A stretch of 64,000 nt of DNA, taken from NCBI GenBank assembly GCA_032158295.1, contig CM063256.1, positions 5,938,034 through 6,002,033 of the forward strand. Direction: 5' to 3'. Both the position numbers and the translations under genes were made by a program. This stretch comes from Pycnopodia helianthoides. Taxonomy: Eukaryota; Echinodermata; Asteroidea; Forcipulatida; Asteriidae. Of this stretch, positions 49,251 through 59,821 are shown piece by piece; the first letter of the stretch is position 1, and each line of letters starts with the position of its first letter. Under the pieces are notes generated by a model. The model did not search any database, had not been told where the DNA came from, and saw only the letters and a list, made by a program, of their open reading frames with translations.

Positions 49251-52200
49251 GATTACCACTCACACTGAATGACTTTCACCGTTTAATCCAGGGACGTGGC
49301 GTTCTAGGCCGCCAAGTGTAACCACACGAGATCAGTTGTGAGTGCACGAAGAAAGAACCAACTCACGTTTGGCTTTGTGCTTTTACCCGATCACGCATCA
49401 TTGATAATCATAAGCGGACTAGCATTGAACCAAAACACTGCCATTTAAATTTACTGTATGGGCAGCACACATTTTCAATGTCCTTTCAAAATTTGACCTA
49501 GTTCCAACAATATATATGCACCAATGGCAAAACAGAAAAGAACAGCAAAGTAGTTCCACCACAAGCCACGCCTAAATTAATGCATATACCAAAGGGTGCA
49601 AGTAAACACATTGCAAAGATCGAATTCTGTGTACCAAACACCAAGTTCAACTTTAAATATATACTATTACATGCTGAGCGTACGAACTCGGGTGCATTTC
49701 ATTCAAAAGGTAAGTTTTAAATGTCAAATCCCCAAGTTAACAATCCCACCCTACCCACCACTAGTAATAGTATAGCCCGATCAATGTACTGCATGATTAT
49801 TGCAATGCATTGCCACAAATACAAACTGTGTTAGATTGATAATGACAGTTGTTTAGGTTGCTAACATGACTCCCAAAATGATATAGCAGTAGACAAAGCT
49901 AAGGTTTACGTCACGTGCAAAGGGTCTAGCCCCCCCCCCAATATATTGGCTCTAGAACTGCGCCCGGGGAGAGGGTGTGACCCCCACACTATTTTGCTGC
50001 AGTCGGCATTTCCAGCCTCAGTCGACAAATGGCTAATGCAAGAGAAGATCAGACCCTTCAAGAAAGATAAATCTCTCTGCCAATCGCGATCTTTCGAATT
50101 TGCGACTGATCATTTTGTAAGGCTCTCTTAAGATCTGCCGAATACCTACTGCCGATTGTCTGTTGGTGACCCTAAAGGGACATCGAACATATGTTGTCAT
50201 TTATCCGTCGAGAAAGACTCTTAATATTTTTTTGCATTCATACCACACAGGTCCTTTCGGCTGGTTTGGAACAGCTACTTCTATTTTCTTATTTTTATTT
50301 TTAAATACAAGATAAAAGGTAATAACAAGTGGAACTAACTGTGAAACTTCTGTGTGTTTTTTAAGCCCGATTGCCTTTAGATTGACAGATAGGCTTAGAA
50401 TAATGTTATCTGATATATTTTTTGCATAATTCCGTGAAATTTGTTTCAATAAATTTGGAGCTTGATGAATAAGCGTAACATTTGTTTAACTTACTAGAGG
50501 ACGGATTGAACAATCCACTGTATACTCCAGAAAGAATGAGTTGTACAGTTTAATTCTACAGCCAATTACGTCCTTAAGACGTCACTTGTGGATGCACACC
50601 TTTAAATGAGCCAACTTTGTATGTGCCAACTTTCAACAGGACATGAGTCTTAGAAATTACCAAGAGCCGTTTAGAATAGTACAAATTAATTATAATGGAC
50701 TTTAGAAAGGAAACAATATATATAGCGCCCTCTTGCTTCAATTCATGTTTCGGGGAATCCCCTACGAGTTACACATCGCTGTTGACGTGTTGCGTGACTT
50801 CCAGCGGCCAGATGATCTGATCAGAGCGAGGTTTTATTAAGTGTGTCGTAGGGCACTTTCAATAGTTGCCGCTGTCCAAGAAGCACATGGACTTTTCAGA
50901 CTTGTTTTTAATCTGACATTTAAAACCCTGCGTGACACCATAAAAAAACTCACAGTCTGTCACTATTAGGTACTTTCAAGTGTACGTTTTGATATTTACG
51001 TTTAAATCGCCCAAACTATTAGATATAGACCATTGTGACTAAAAGAAACTTGTCCACTTTTCCTTTGAAATTAGCCCACATGTGTCTCTATTTATAGTTT
51101 ATACCACTTAACTCTCCCTTTGCCTCTGCAACTCATGGAATTAGTACCTATATCAAAGACAGCCATAATACCCTAATCTATTTTGAATGGTCTTTCCCAC
51201 TAGTCACAGTCTCACTCATTTGGCACCTTGATAAACCCTCTACACTTCCACCGCGCAGCCATCTGAAAACCAAATGGTTCCCTTCACCTAGTAGTGACTA
51301 TTAGGTCCAATGCTAAGTAATTGCTGCACAATTCCTATATGGAAAAACCAATTCCTATGGATGGGAAAACCAGGCCATTGATTGATTTTTTGTTGTGAAA
51401 AACAACCCCGATGGTAACAAGACAATTGACATGCTATTTGGCTTGGTTTGGCTAGGTGTAGTTGGGAAACTTTGATTTGTTAAGATTAAAAAATAAAAAA
51501 AAAATAATAAAAATGCCGGAGTACTGATTGTTTAATTAAAAACAGACACTTGAAAAGTACCTGATGGCATCAAGTAGGGTGTTAAGGTAGTTATTATGTT
51601 AAATATTTCAAGGTTGATTACTCTCCAACTTCGAAATGAAAAAGGGTCTTTACATCAATCACCGTCTGATGACGTCATCAATCTGAAACTTCACACAGTG
51701 TTGTCTGCATAAAATACATTTCGTGTGAAACAACACACGTGTACATTAACTAAAAAATAGCTTGATTGTTTTAACGAGCCGCTCGAGTATTTTATAACGA
51801 AACCCGCCAATAAGACCGGAGCCTTGCGTGTAGATTGGGTTTTTCAGTCCCTACCTGATTGTATGGGTTTACTTCCCACATATGAAACTGAAACATTCTT
51901 CTCATTTCCGATTTATCATCTAATTGGCGCTGTTGAATGTGTAATGAAACAAAAACGTATATATAAACGAATCAATATATTAGACCCTTGCTCGTTGAAA
52001 GCAATTCCAAAAACATCGAAACTTTTTGATTTATAAGGCACTTCCGGTTTGGACCGGTAAGGTTACGTGATTTTACGCCCACAATATAAAAAACACGAAC
52101 GCCCATATAGTTCACTCAATTAATTCCCGCAAAAACGAACCAGTCTCTCGTGGTTTACAGTTTAAAAGAAATAAAGCAGTTCAAATCGTTAATGTTTAAA

Positions 52201-53312
52201 ACCAATGACGTCGTCATGACGTCACATGTTGTTGCAAGTATTTAGTGTGAGGTCTAAGAATATTAGTCTTAGAAATAACCAAAGTGCCTCTTACAAAAAA
52301 CAACGAATTTTTTGAAAATTCAATTATCTTGAATTTTGTTTGCCCTTAGGTTTGCAAAAGATTCAATTTTCGTTTAAATGAGAATGAACACACATTTCTA
52401 AGCTCAGGCAGACAAGCACAACTCGGTCTTGAAGTCATCGTAATGCTGATGTATTTTACAGGACTTGTGAATTAATGCTGAGTGTACAGTGATTAACACA
52501 CAGTGGGTTAAACACAGAAGTATTCCTATGTTATTCCCGATGAAAAAAATGTCTACCCTCCTACCAACCCTTCTGTCCGTCATACCTGCATAAAACAATT
52601 ATGGTTTCACTTGGTTTGAAATGTTAATCTAAACTCGGACGAAATTTAATCGTTACATGTTGAACAACTCTGTAATAGACATTAGCTTTCCGTACGTAAT
52701 ATCCCCCTTTTATTAGGGGGGGGGGGGTCAAGCTAACGAACACATGGTGCAATAGTACATGTACGGCCTTCCTGTGAGGGTACCATATTTTAGCGGGTTC
52801 ATTAGTATAATGGTATTACGTCATATTATTGTTCTATTCGAGCACCATAAAATCGATGCTAAGGATTTTCCCATAAAAATCAAAGAAATACAATCATTGG
52901 CCATGGGGTTGACAGGGAATTCTTCGATGTGCCAGGTCTATTGACGTCTATTGTGTTTGTGACTTTTTTCCCGGTCACAAAGTTTCATATCTGCGACTTT
53001 TCTCGGTCTCAAAATTTGCCGTGATTGTTTTTTTTTTCTAGTAACCTAGGTTGCCCGAGCATCTGACGTCACACCCTTCGACGCTTCGAAGTCTAGCCAT
53101 AGCTTTCTTAAGGTTATTTATATTTATAAACAGCTAATCACAGCGTGTTGACTTGGACTTTGGACCTGCTTTATAAAGTAGTGTATAGACCCATTGCACA
53201 ACGCGCAGCGCACTTGCACACGCGTCTCCTGTCCGCCAATATTTGGGTGTCAAAACGCGCACAAAAGGATGGTACACGTGTTGTGTTTACACGCGCATTG
53301 GTGCGTAAACAT

Positions 53313-53418
53313 GAGTGCGAATATTTTCATGAGTTGAAAGATGGAATGTTCTTTTCAACGAGGCGGAGCCGAGTTGAATGAAACATTCCATGCTTCAACG
53401 AATGAAAATATTCTCACT
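53313..53418. repeat. Hairpin element with GAGGCGGAGCCGAG loop
   Basis: Arms agtgcgaatattttcatgagttgaa... and ...cttcaacgaatgaaaatattctcact, inner arms GGAATGTT / AACATTCC and TTCAAC / GTTGAA, closing on a near-palindromic GC-rich loop at about 53359. Confidence 0.85.
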
Positions 53419-53692
53419 ATTGCACGAATGAACAACATTCATTATTTGTTTTATATAACATCCAAGTAGATCTTTGTCATTTTGATTGGAGGGAACAACT
53501 TTCAAAACAAAAAAAGCGTACAATATTTAATTGTGACATTACACCCTTTTCTTTTGGTTCGGCTTGTTTGGATTCAACAGTGACTAAGTGCGTTATGTAC
53601 TGCTATTTTGAGACACGCGGGCGCCGTAATGTAGTATGTGCCTTGCAGTAACTGTACTGCTGCATTATCAACAACACGCGCACGCAATGAAG

Positions 53693-54754
53693 TGGTACGC
53701 TCCTAGTTGCGATAATCGTAACCCTCCATCCTCCCGACGGTCGGAGACTGGAGGGTTACGAGTCATGAAATGTGGCGAAATTGCAATTTCGACCATTTTT
53801 GTCAGACTAGTCACCAGATTTGCCCAATTTTTACCACTTTCAAAAAACATGTCACACATTCTAAGAACATGGATTTGATCTTCAATGTGTAATGAATCCA
53901 TTCATAACACTCTAATCATCGTTGAAAAATTATTTGAAGAAAAAACGAACACAAACTTACCAGGGCCCAATTTCATAGAGCTGCTTAAGCACAAAAACTA
54001 GCTAAGCACAACAAAATTATGCTTAGCAGAATAAGGTTACCAGCCAAACTACCATGTCACATGTACAGTTTGTGACTGGTATCCTGCTCATTTCTGCTAA
54101 GCAAAACATTGTTAAGCAATATTTTCTGCTTAAGCAGCTCTATGAAATTGGGCCAAGAAACTGACCGAAATGTTCATGGACCGCACTTCCCCTAAATCAA
54201 CCAATCAGCGTAAACCAAACCGTTGTGTAGGCGTGACGAATTTAACGGATTTGCGCCATCTGCAGTTTGCCCTGAATAATTGCAGGAACAGCATTCCAGA
54301 ATGCGTGCTCAATCTGGAAATTTGTCCTCATAAATATCCTGTGATTGTTCAACTCAACAAAATGCGCTCAACGACGAGTCCGCTTACGCTGATTGGTCGA
54401 GATGTTGCTAGGTCACGAATCGCGAGGTTCGAAAACTGGACCTGAGATTGTCTACGCTTCATGAGAATTTCGCTCAGTCTCTGGTAAGTTTTTGTCTTTT
54501 TTCTTAAAGTATTTTCTCAATGATGTTTTGAGTGTTATGAATGGATTCATGACACATTGAAGATCAAATCCATGTTCTTAGAATGTGTGTCATGTTTTTT
54601 AAAAGTGGTACAAATTTGGCAAATATGGTGACAAGTCTGACCAAAATAGTCGAAAATGCAATTTCGCCACTTTTTTGCACTGCATGAATCGTAACCCTCC
54701 GGTCTCTGACCGTCGGGAGGATGGAGGGTTACAATTATCGCAACTAGTACGCAC
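53693..54754. mobile_element. Large inverted-repeat element, arms of about 270 bp, carrying a nested insertion
   Basis: The left arm 53693-53963 and right arm 54481-54754 are diverged reverse complements. Each contains an inner palindrome GTAACCCTCCATCCTCCCGA / GGAGGGTTAC. The left arm is interrupted at 53964-54154 by a fold-back element; homology to the right arm resumes at AAGAAACTGACCGAAAT. The arms extend inward to ACCAATCAGCGTAA / TTACGCTGATTGGT (54196, 54384). No transposase; short frames are shadows. Confidence 0.8.
53964..54154. mobile_element. Fold-back element nested in the left arm
   Basis: GGCCCAATTTCATAGAGCTG...TTAAGCA at the left and its reverse complement at the right, around about 110 bases. 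Same family as 12986-13154. It splits sequence that is continuous in the right arm, so it inserted after the large element. Confidence 0.85.
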
Positions 54755-54980
54755 CGTGCAATAGAAGAAATCGAATGGAATGAAAAATGCACGGTGAATG
54801 GAACGAAAAATGCACGGTGAATGACGTAGCGTGCAATGGTACATTTATTTGCTATCACGTGACGGACAATCCGCCAATCAAATGGCAAGGATCTGCTTGG
54901 GTGTTATATAATATGCATTATTATCTATGGCTTCCAAGAGATACAATAAATCAGTGTATTTAATATCTTTAGCGCAAGTA

Positions 54981-55027
54981 CCCGGATGACAGATCATTAA
55001 TGTTTTCGTATTGCTCTGTCATCCGGG
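54981..55027. repeat. Perfect 13-bp stem hairpin
   Basis: CCCGGATGACAGA, 21-base loop, TCTGTCATCCGGG. It follows a TATATAA at about 54907 and AATAAA at about 54945. The function is unknown. Confidence 0.8.
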
Positions 55028-55230
55028 AACTTCAACTGGTGCAAGACTTGCGTCTGTTAACGCAGAAGAATTTTCAGTCGTTCGCTTGCTACTTTGATTC
55101 TGAACTAATTTTTGAACTTTGGAACTTGAACTATTGAACACTATTCTGTGAACTTTTGATTTTGTTAAGCATTTAGGTAAGTTAAATTTGGTTATTTCGC
55201 TAGTCAGCTTGATATAGATAATAATAATAA

Positions 55231-55367
55231 CATTGTATGGCTTTGTTTTCGTGTGATACAAGAAAATATATTACTCTCGCTATGACAAAATTGAACTCGT
55301 CTTCGACTCGTCCAATATTGTCATAGCTCGAGCAATATATTCTTGTATCACACTCGAAGCCATGTAA
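55231..55367. repeat. Hairpin element with CTCGTCTTCGACTCG loop
   Basis: Arms cattgtatggctttgttttcgtgtgatacaag and cttgtatcacactcgaagccatgtaa, inner arms ATATATTACTCTCGCTATGACAA / TTGTCATAGCTCGAGCAATATAT. Lies 250 bases downstream of the alternative first exon. Confidence 0.85.
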
Positions 55368-55618
55368 ATACTGGCGGCCGACTGCGCTGTATTTCGTATT
55401 TGCAAGTACGCGAGAAGTTTAATTTCATAGAATTCTTTTATGAAGTAAATTCAGGAATTGGTTGACTTTGTTATTATTGTTTGTGAAAAGTTTTTTCAAT
55501 GTTATGGTCGCGGAAGCCGAACATTGTCAGTCTGAAATAGAAACCATCTGGGAAATAAAACGGGACATCCTACTGTATGAAAATGTGAGTCAAGGATAAC
55601 TTTACTGAACAACTTCAC

Positions 55619-55963
55619 CTCAAAAGCACTGGTGACCCGTAGACGGTAGAATATAGGGAGGAAACATCGAGATGTCCAGAGACCGGTGAGAATGTAGCTT
55701 GGTCCATACAGCCAATACATGCATCCGTGTACGTAGTTCTCAGCCGGAGTCCCCAAGAAGGTGATTGCAGAAATGAAACTAGCCACCAAGGAAATCGACA
55801 CAGGAATTGGATTCATGTTACGGTTTGCCATGAGGAATTCATTGGTTGTCTTCTGCTTGCCGCCGGTTAATGCATGGTACACGCCAATACCGCACGCCAC
55901 GGCGAGGGTGCAGACACAAACGACGTAGTCCGCAGGCTGAAACGCTGTATCAACTCGGGACAT
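55619..55963 (-). CDS. SLC5A8-like: Distal alternative first exon of gene 2 (or orphan first exon of another paralogue)
   Basis: 115 codons from ATG (aaaATGT) to GAG, donor gtgaag. Encodes MSRVDTAFQPADYVV..., [36 protein letters not shown] and RLRVTSAFE. It is intact, with mostly conservative differences from the exon at 48903-49250 (about 14 in 82), which argues for selection. It ends in phase 0, so splicing to exon 2 at 45531 would keep the frame and give a 609-aa protein through a 10.1-kb intron. It covers the N-terminal helix, core helix 1 and the next helix. Alternatives: remnant of a partial gene duplication, or first exon of a gene whose other exons were lost. The distal promoter would lie above 55963; no promoter element could be assigned. 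Confidence 0.85.
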
Positions 55964-57317
55964 TTTGCTCTGAGATGCTCTGGAACTAGCGGCCTTCTTG
56001 AAGGTATTGAAGCTACCTATGAAATAAATAAGAGCAGTACAAAATTAATGAACAGTTGTTAGCCTAGTCGTAAAAATACTTTTCTGCATCATTCCGGTTA
56101 ACTCGAATTATGTTCTATTATTTCCTCGATAAATCAAAGAGCAAGAGCCAATGGAGGGGAGATAGTGTCAGTGAATTTTTGTTTGTCCCTTTATCTCTGA
56201 TCTGGCGGCCGCCACACTGTTTTACATAGCAAAAGAATTGCACATTTTCACATTTTCACATTTTCACATTAACACAGTATGCCCATGCATAATCTCGATG
56301 CATAATGCTGTAATGTGACGGCCAACAAATAAAGGGTACACAAATATTCACGCGCTTGTCGAATAACAGTTCACCTCTTATCCCCTGGCACAAGCCACCA
56401 CAATCTGGCACAATCCAGCACTTTCCAGTACTCTCCGACACGCGATTTTTTTTTCTGCAGCATACTTCGTCAATACAGTCAACAGTTAAGAGATAGGCTG
56501 TTCTTCCCTATCCCTTAACTGTTGACTCCATAGCCGACGTGTGCTGCAGAAAATAATTTTGCCTCCGGCACTGTCTAGCAGTAGCGCTGGTTGCACTTTC
56601 TACCTTATTCCCACGCTCCACAAACCGAAAAGGTCAAAGTTGACGTCCGCTGTGGACACGAACAAAGTTGTTTCCTCAGCTCAGTTGGACAATTCCGTTC
56701 ATTGTGAACACGATTTAACTTAATATATTTAAGGGCAACTTAAACTCCGACCTTTTGTCGCTGTAGAGTCATTGCTCTATAGTAGAGTTAAGGTTGCTGG
56801 TGATGTACCCACTGGTATTAACGTTCTAATTCGTAATGGTATTTATGGTATTGTTCATCCAGTGCTGAAAGTGAAAAATCCATAGCTTACTGCAAGTAAT
56901 ATGAATACTGCCCCTAACATTATACCATAGAGCATTATAGGCTTATTTTGCAATTATCCAATAAGCCAATGAAGTAATTACTCAAAGTTCGGTTCAGGTC
57001 AGGCACAGAGTGTACCGTTAGCAAAGCAGCAGGAATCGCACGTTCACGAACTGCATACATGGTACAATGGAGGGCAATATAACGTGCACAAATTTCATAA
57101 AAGTATTGTGGGTCGAAACAGGTTGGTTGAAATATAGTTCGAAATGAGCAGTTTTCTGGCAGTCAAAGTGCGGCATCATCCAGTTAGGCCTAACCGAATA
57201 GATGTTGTTTATTTGTTTGTTCATTTGTTTATTTATTTTCCCGAGGGACAATGTTCCTTCAGTAAAGATTATTACACATTTTAAATCAATTCAAACTAAG
57301 GCCTTGAGGCCACTCAG
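55964..57317. other. Upstream region of the distal first exon
   Basis: Presumed 5' UTR and promoter side. Contains an 8-bp tandem (CACATTTT, about 3.75 copies, 56241-56270) and a palindromic element at 56449-56553. No recognisable gene. Confidence 0.55.
56449..56553. repeat. Palindromic element about 105 bp long
   Basis: Outer arms TTTTCTGCAGCATACTTCG / CGACGTGTGCTGCAGAAAA, inner arms AGTCAACAGTTAAG and CTTAACTGTTGACT with AGATAGG / CCTATC, loop CTGTTCTTC. Located about 490 bases upstream of the distal first exon ATG. Confidence 0.8.
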
Positions 57318-57744
57318 TTAAAGGAACATTACAGAATTGGTAAGAAAAAAACTTGTAAAATATACTTTTTGATCACAGATTTACATAAAACTTACACAGT
57401 CTAATGATGATGATGGTAGAAAACATCCCTTGAAATATTTCTGTCTGAAATGCCATATTTGATGAGAAATGAATAAACTAATTTTCCGATTGGAGTTTAT
57501 CTTCCGATCTTCCGATTATCTTCCGATTGGAGTTTTATTCATTTGTTGAATCTATATGATTTCATGCAAATGTGTAATCGGTTTTTCACTATTTTCTCGT
57601 GTCCCAGATGGCCGATGGATCTCAAACTTCTACAGGTTTGTCAGTTTATGTATATGGTGGATTGCATAAAGTGCTTACACTGCCAGCAACTGTTTTGTTA
57701 GCAAAACCAATTCTGTAATGTTCTGTAATGTAATGTTCCTTTAA
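57318..57744 (+). mobile_element. MITE (family 1) with internal and terminal slippage
   Basis: TTAA at both ends, family interior. It is longer than other copies because of small local duplications: cttccgat repeated at about 57501-57530 and taatgttctgtaatgtaatgttcc at the right end. Confidence 0.87.
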
Positions 57745-58793
57745 GTAGCTAAGGCTATATAGTACAACTGTTGCCCAGTACTGCATATCCTTTAACTCAT
57801 ATTATTACTATTTATTCCACTATATTATGGTGACGGATTGATGCAACTTATAAAACGCAGAAAATGGTATAGCCCCTCAATTAAAGGAAAAACTAAAGGA
57901 AAAACACAAGTGGCTTAACATAAATCACCGGTTCGTCCCACTACCCCCTATTTTTTTGCGAGGACGAATGTAAACTTCAGAGAAAAGGTCTGATTTAACC
58001 ATCGCCTATTGACTTTTGTTGGCTCCCACAAAACAACATCCAAGCAGTCTTTTGATTACCAGAAACCGCACCAAGGCAACACAGGGCATAAATTAAAAAC
58101 AACGCTTCTGCCCATTTACCTTTCGCAATGTGCCGGAAATAGTTTCAAATTGTTTCACTCCATTAAACATTACGCTAATTCGCTAGATATTAATAGGGCA
58201 AAAACCTTCTCCACGTGAAGAACTGATTAGAAAATGGGCGACACGACGGACAACGTCACGGGCGACACGACGGACAACGGCACGACGGAACGGACGACGT
58301 CACGGATGACGCAACGGACGACGGCACAGACGATGCGACGCATGTTTGCCACCTTTAGAACACTATACTCTCCTACCGCTGGAAGCAAACTCAGTCGTGC
58401 AGCTGGAAATTTTCCGGAGTGCAACCGCCCTGAACGCCTTTACAATTATATTGGCACAATTCACATTAAAGTGCTCGTACTCCTTATTAGAGATCCAAGT
58501 ACTTCGTCTTCGGCTATAGGACCTTGTATTTGGTACTTAGCTACTTCTACTCGTACTTGATGTCCCAGGTACAACTCATACTCGAGTACTACTTGGCATT
58601 ACTTGTACTCGGCAGTACTCGGTACTCGGTTGAATACTTGACTACAACGCTGATTGAGCCCTTGCCGACTTTGCGCAAAAAGTGCGTCTACCATTTCCAC
58701 CATTTTGGGAGTCACTTCCATGTACATTATGACCCTTTTCAAAACTACGGCTTGGGATCCGTCTGCCTGATTGAAGTTGTTTTAATGTTGATA
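57745..58793. other. Intergenic DNA left of the LTR element
   Basis: Contains two 24-bp copies of GGGCGACACGACGGACAACG(T/G)CAC at 58236-58283 followed by degenerate GACGACGG-type units to about 58342, and a TACTCG-rich stretch (58530-58640). A 108-codon frame through the tandem is compositional. No gene recognised. Confidence 0.55.
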
Positions 58794-58798
58794 TCGAC

Positions 58799-58969
58799 TG
58801 TTGTAATATACAGCTTTAATTGTTGTTGTAAGAGCGCCCTCAAGAGGGCACTGGACATTATGTGTTGAAAGCCATGTTTTAAGGCCATGTTTGAGGCAGA
58901 CAAGTCTACATGAATAAAAGATCATAATCAAGTTAAATCTTCAGCCATCTCGCCTCCAGAATTATTACA
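58799..58969 (+). repeat. Left (5') LTR
   Basis: 171 bp, TGTTGTAATATACAG...ATTATTACA, with an ATAAAAG polyadenylation-like word in its second half. Confidence 0.93.
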
Positions 58970-58987
58970 TGGTGTCAGAAGTGGGAT
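58970..58987 (+). promoter_or_regulatory. Primer-binding site (tRNA-Leu type)
   Basis: TGGTGTCAGAAGTGGGAT directly abuts the left LTR; it is complementary to the CCA end and acceptor/T-arm of eukaryotic tRNA-Leu (family knowledge), as in sea-urchin-type Ty3/gypsy elements. Confidence 0.85.
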
Positions 58988-59066
58988 TTTTTGTTTTTGT
59001 TTTTGTTTTGTTTTTTGTTTTTGTTTTGTTTTGTGCAGAACCAGTAGTGTTTACGTTTGGCAACAA

Positions 59067-59627
59067 CTAAGTGACATAATGCTCCAAATATAGCGGAGGT
59101 TTGACTGTTCGGCCCGACCTAGTTTTTATGACATTCCGGTAATCTAGTAATGCCAAATGCGGATCCTGCTTGTCAGCAATAGCTTTCTTGAGCAGATTTT
59201 TTGCTATCTGAACAGCTTTTTCTGCTCTACCATTCGATTGGGGATAGCGCGGAGAGGAGGTTGTGTGTGCGATACCGTATTTCTTCGTAAATTGTTTGAA
59301 TTCGGAAGAAGCATACTGGGGACCATTGTCAGAAACCAGTATATCTGGAATCCCATACCTTGAGAACTGTTGCTTACAGCATGTGATAACTGCTGAAGAT
59401 CGCATGTTGGACAGTTTGTTGACTTCTATGAAGTTTGAGTAATAATCAACAAACACAATGTAATGAACAGACTTAAACTCAAAAATGTCAGTTCCAACCT
59501 TTTGCCAAGGTCTCTGCGGGATTTCATGCGGTATCATTGGCTCTTTGCTTTGCTTTGCTTTGTACTTCTCACATACAGCACATCTGTTTACCATATCTGT
59601 GAGTTGTGCTGATTGTCTTGCTTTCTT
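59067..59627 (-). pseudogene. Integrase fragment of a Ty3/gypsy element, antisense to its LTRs
   Basis: Reads from a partial zinc-binding region (CAVCEKYK) through the catalytic core of a retroviral-type integrase. The three acidic residues are visible: GTDIFEF, VSDNGPQ and, 36 residues on, GRAEKAV (D,D35E). After LLDYRN the frame jumps to KTRSGRTVKPP, the usual last residues of such polyproteins, so the C-terminal part of the integrase is deleted; the N-terminal part before TDMVNRC is also shortened. It could not act as a full integrase. The coding strand is opposite to the flanking LTRs, primer site and purine tract. Confidence 0.9.
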
Positions 59628-59629
59628 TT

Positions 59630-59645
59630 AAAAGAAAAAGGAAGA
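59630..59645 (+). promoter_or_regulatory. Polypurine tract
   Basis: AAAAGAAAAAGGAAGA immediately before the right LTR, the expected start site for second-strand synthesis in a plus-oriented element. Confidence 0.8.
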
Positions 59646-59816
59646 TGTTGTAATATACAGCTTTAATTGTTGTTGTAAGAGCGCCCTCAAGAGGGCACTG
59701 GACATTATGTGTTGAAAGCCATGTTTTAAGGCCATGTTTGAGGCAGACAAGTCTACATGAATAAAAGATCATAATCAAGTTAAATCTTCAGCCATCTCGC
59801 CTCCAGAATTATTACA
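59646..59816 (+). repeat. Right (3') LTR
   Basis: 171 bp, identical by eye to the left LTR, followed by the TCGAC target duplication. Confidence 0.93.
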
Positions 59817-59821
59817 TCGAC

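Larger units (their letters stand above)
49251..55618. other. Region between the two alternative first exons
   Basis: Expected to hold the promoter of the proximal first exon and, if the distal one is used, to be intronic. No further copy of exon 2 (YLExRFN) or of other transporter exons was found here by reading. Contents noted: G/C runs (49931-49939, 52717-52728), a cluster of TGACGTCA-like words (51670-51677, 52205-52224), hairpins (53313-53418, 54981-55027, 55231-55367) and the large inverted repeat at 53693-54754. Confidence 0.6.
58799..59816 (+). mobile_element. Compact non-autonomous LTR retroelement, 1,018 bp, with antisense integrase fragment
   Basis: LTRs 58799-58969 and 59646-59816 are 171 bp each and identical by eye, starting TG and ending CA. 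Flanks are TCGAC at 58794-58798 and 59817-59821, a 5-bp target duplication. After the left LTR come TGGTGTCAGAAGTGGGAT (primer site complementary to a tRNA-Leu 3' end), then a GTTTTT-rich tract. Before the right LTR is a purine tract. These place the element on the plus strand, yet its only coding remnant (59067-59627) is on the minus strand. No gag, protease or polymerase is present, so it must have moved, if at all, with proteins from another element. Identical LTRs imply recent insertion. Confidence 0.92.

Noticed and set aside
49250..49259. An upstream start for gene 2 exon 1 at 49259
   Set aside because: That codon is GTG; the first ATG in frame is at 49250 with a better context.
51670..52224. 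Cluster of TGACGTCA-like CRE sites as a promoter
   Set aside because: The same word occurs at many scattered places in the window, including inside an exon, so the cluster is weak evidence.
53636..54888. Short frames with CDNRNPPSSRRSE-type peptides on both strands
   Set aside because: They translate the two arms of the inverted-repeat element; no start context or domain.
58524..58868. 114-codon plus frame
   Set aside because: It crosses from a TACTCG-rich repeat into the left LTR, so it is an accidental fusion.
58799..59816. Minus-strand orientation for the LTR element, as the integrase would suggest
   Set aside because: The primer-binding site follows the left LTR on the plus strand and the purine tract precedes the right LTR; nothing like a primer site follows the right LTR on the minus strand.
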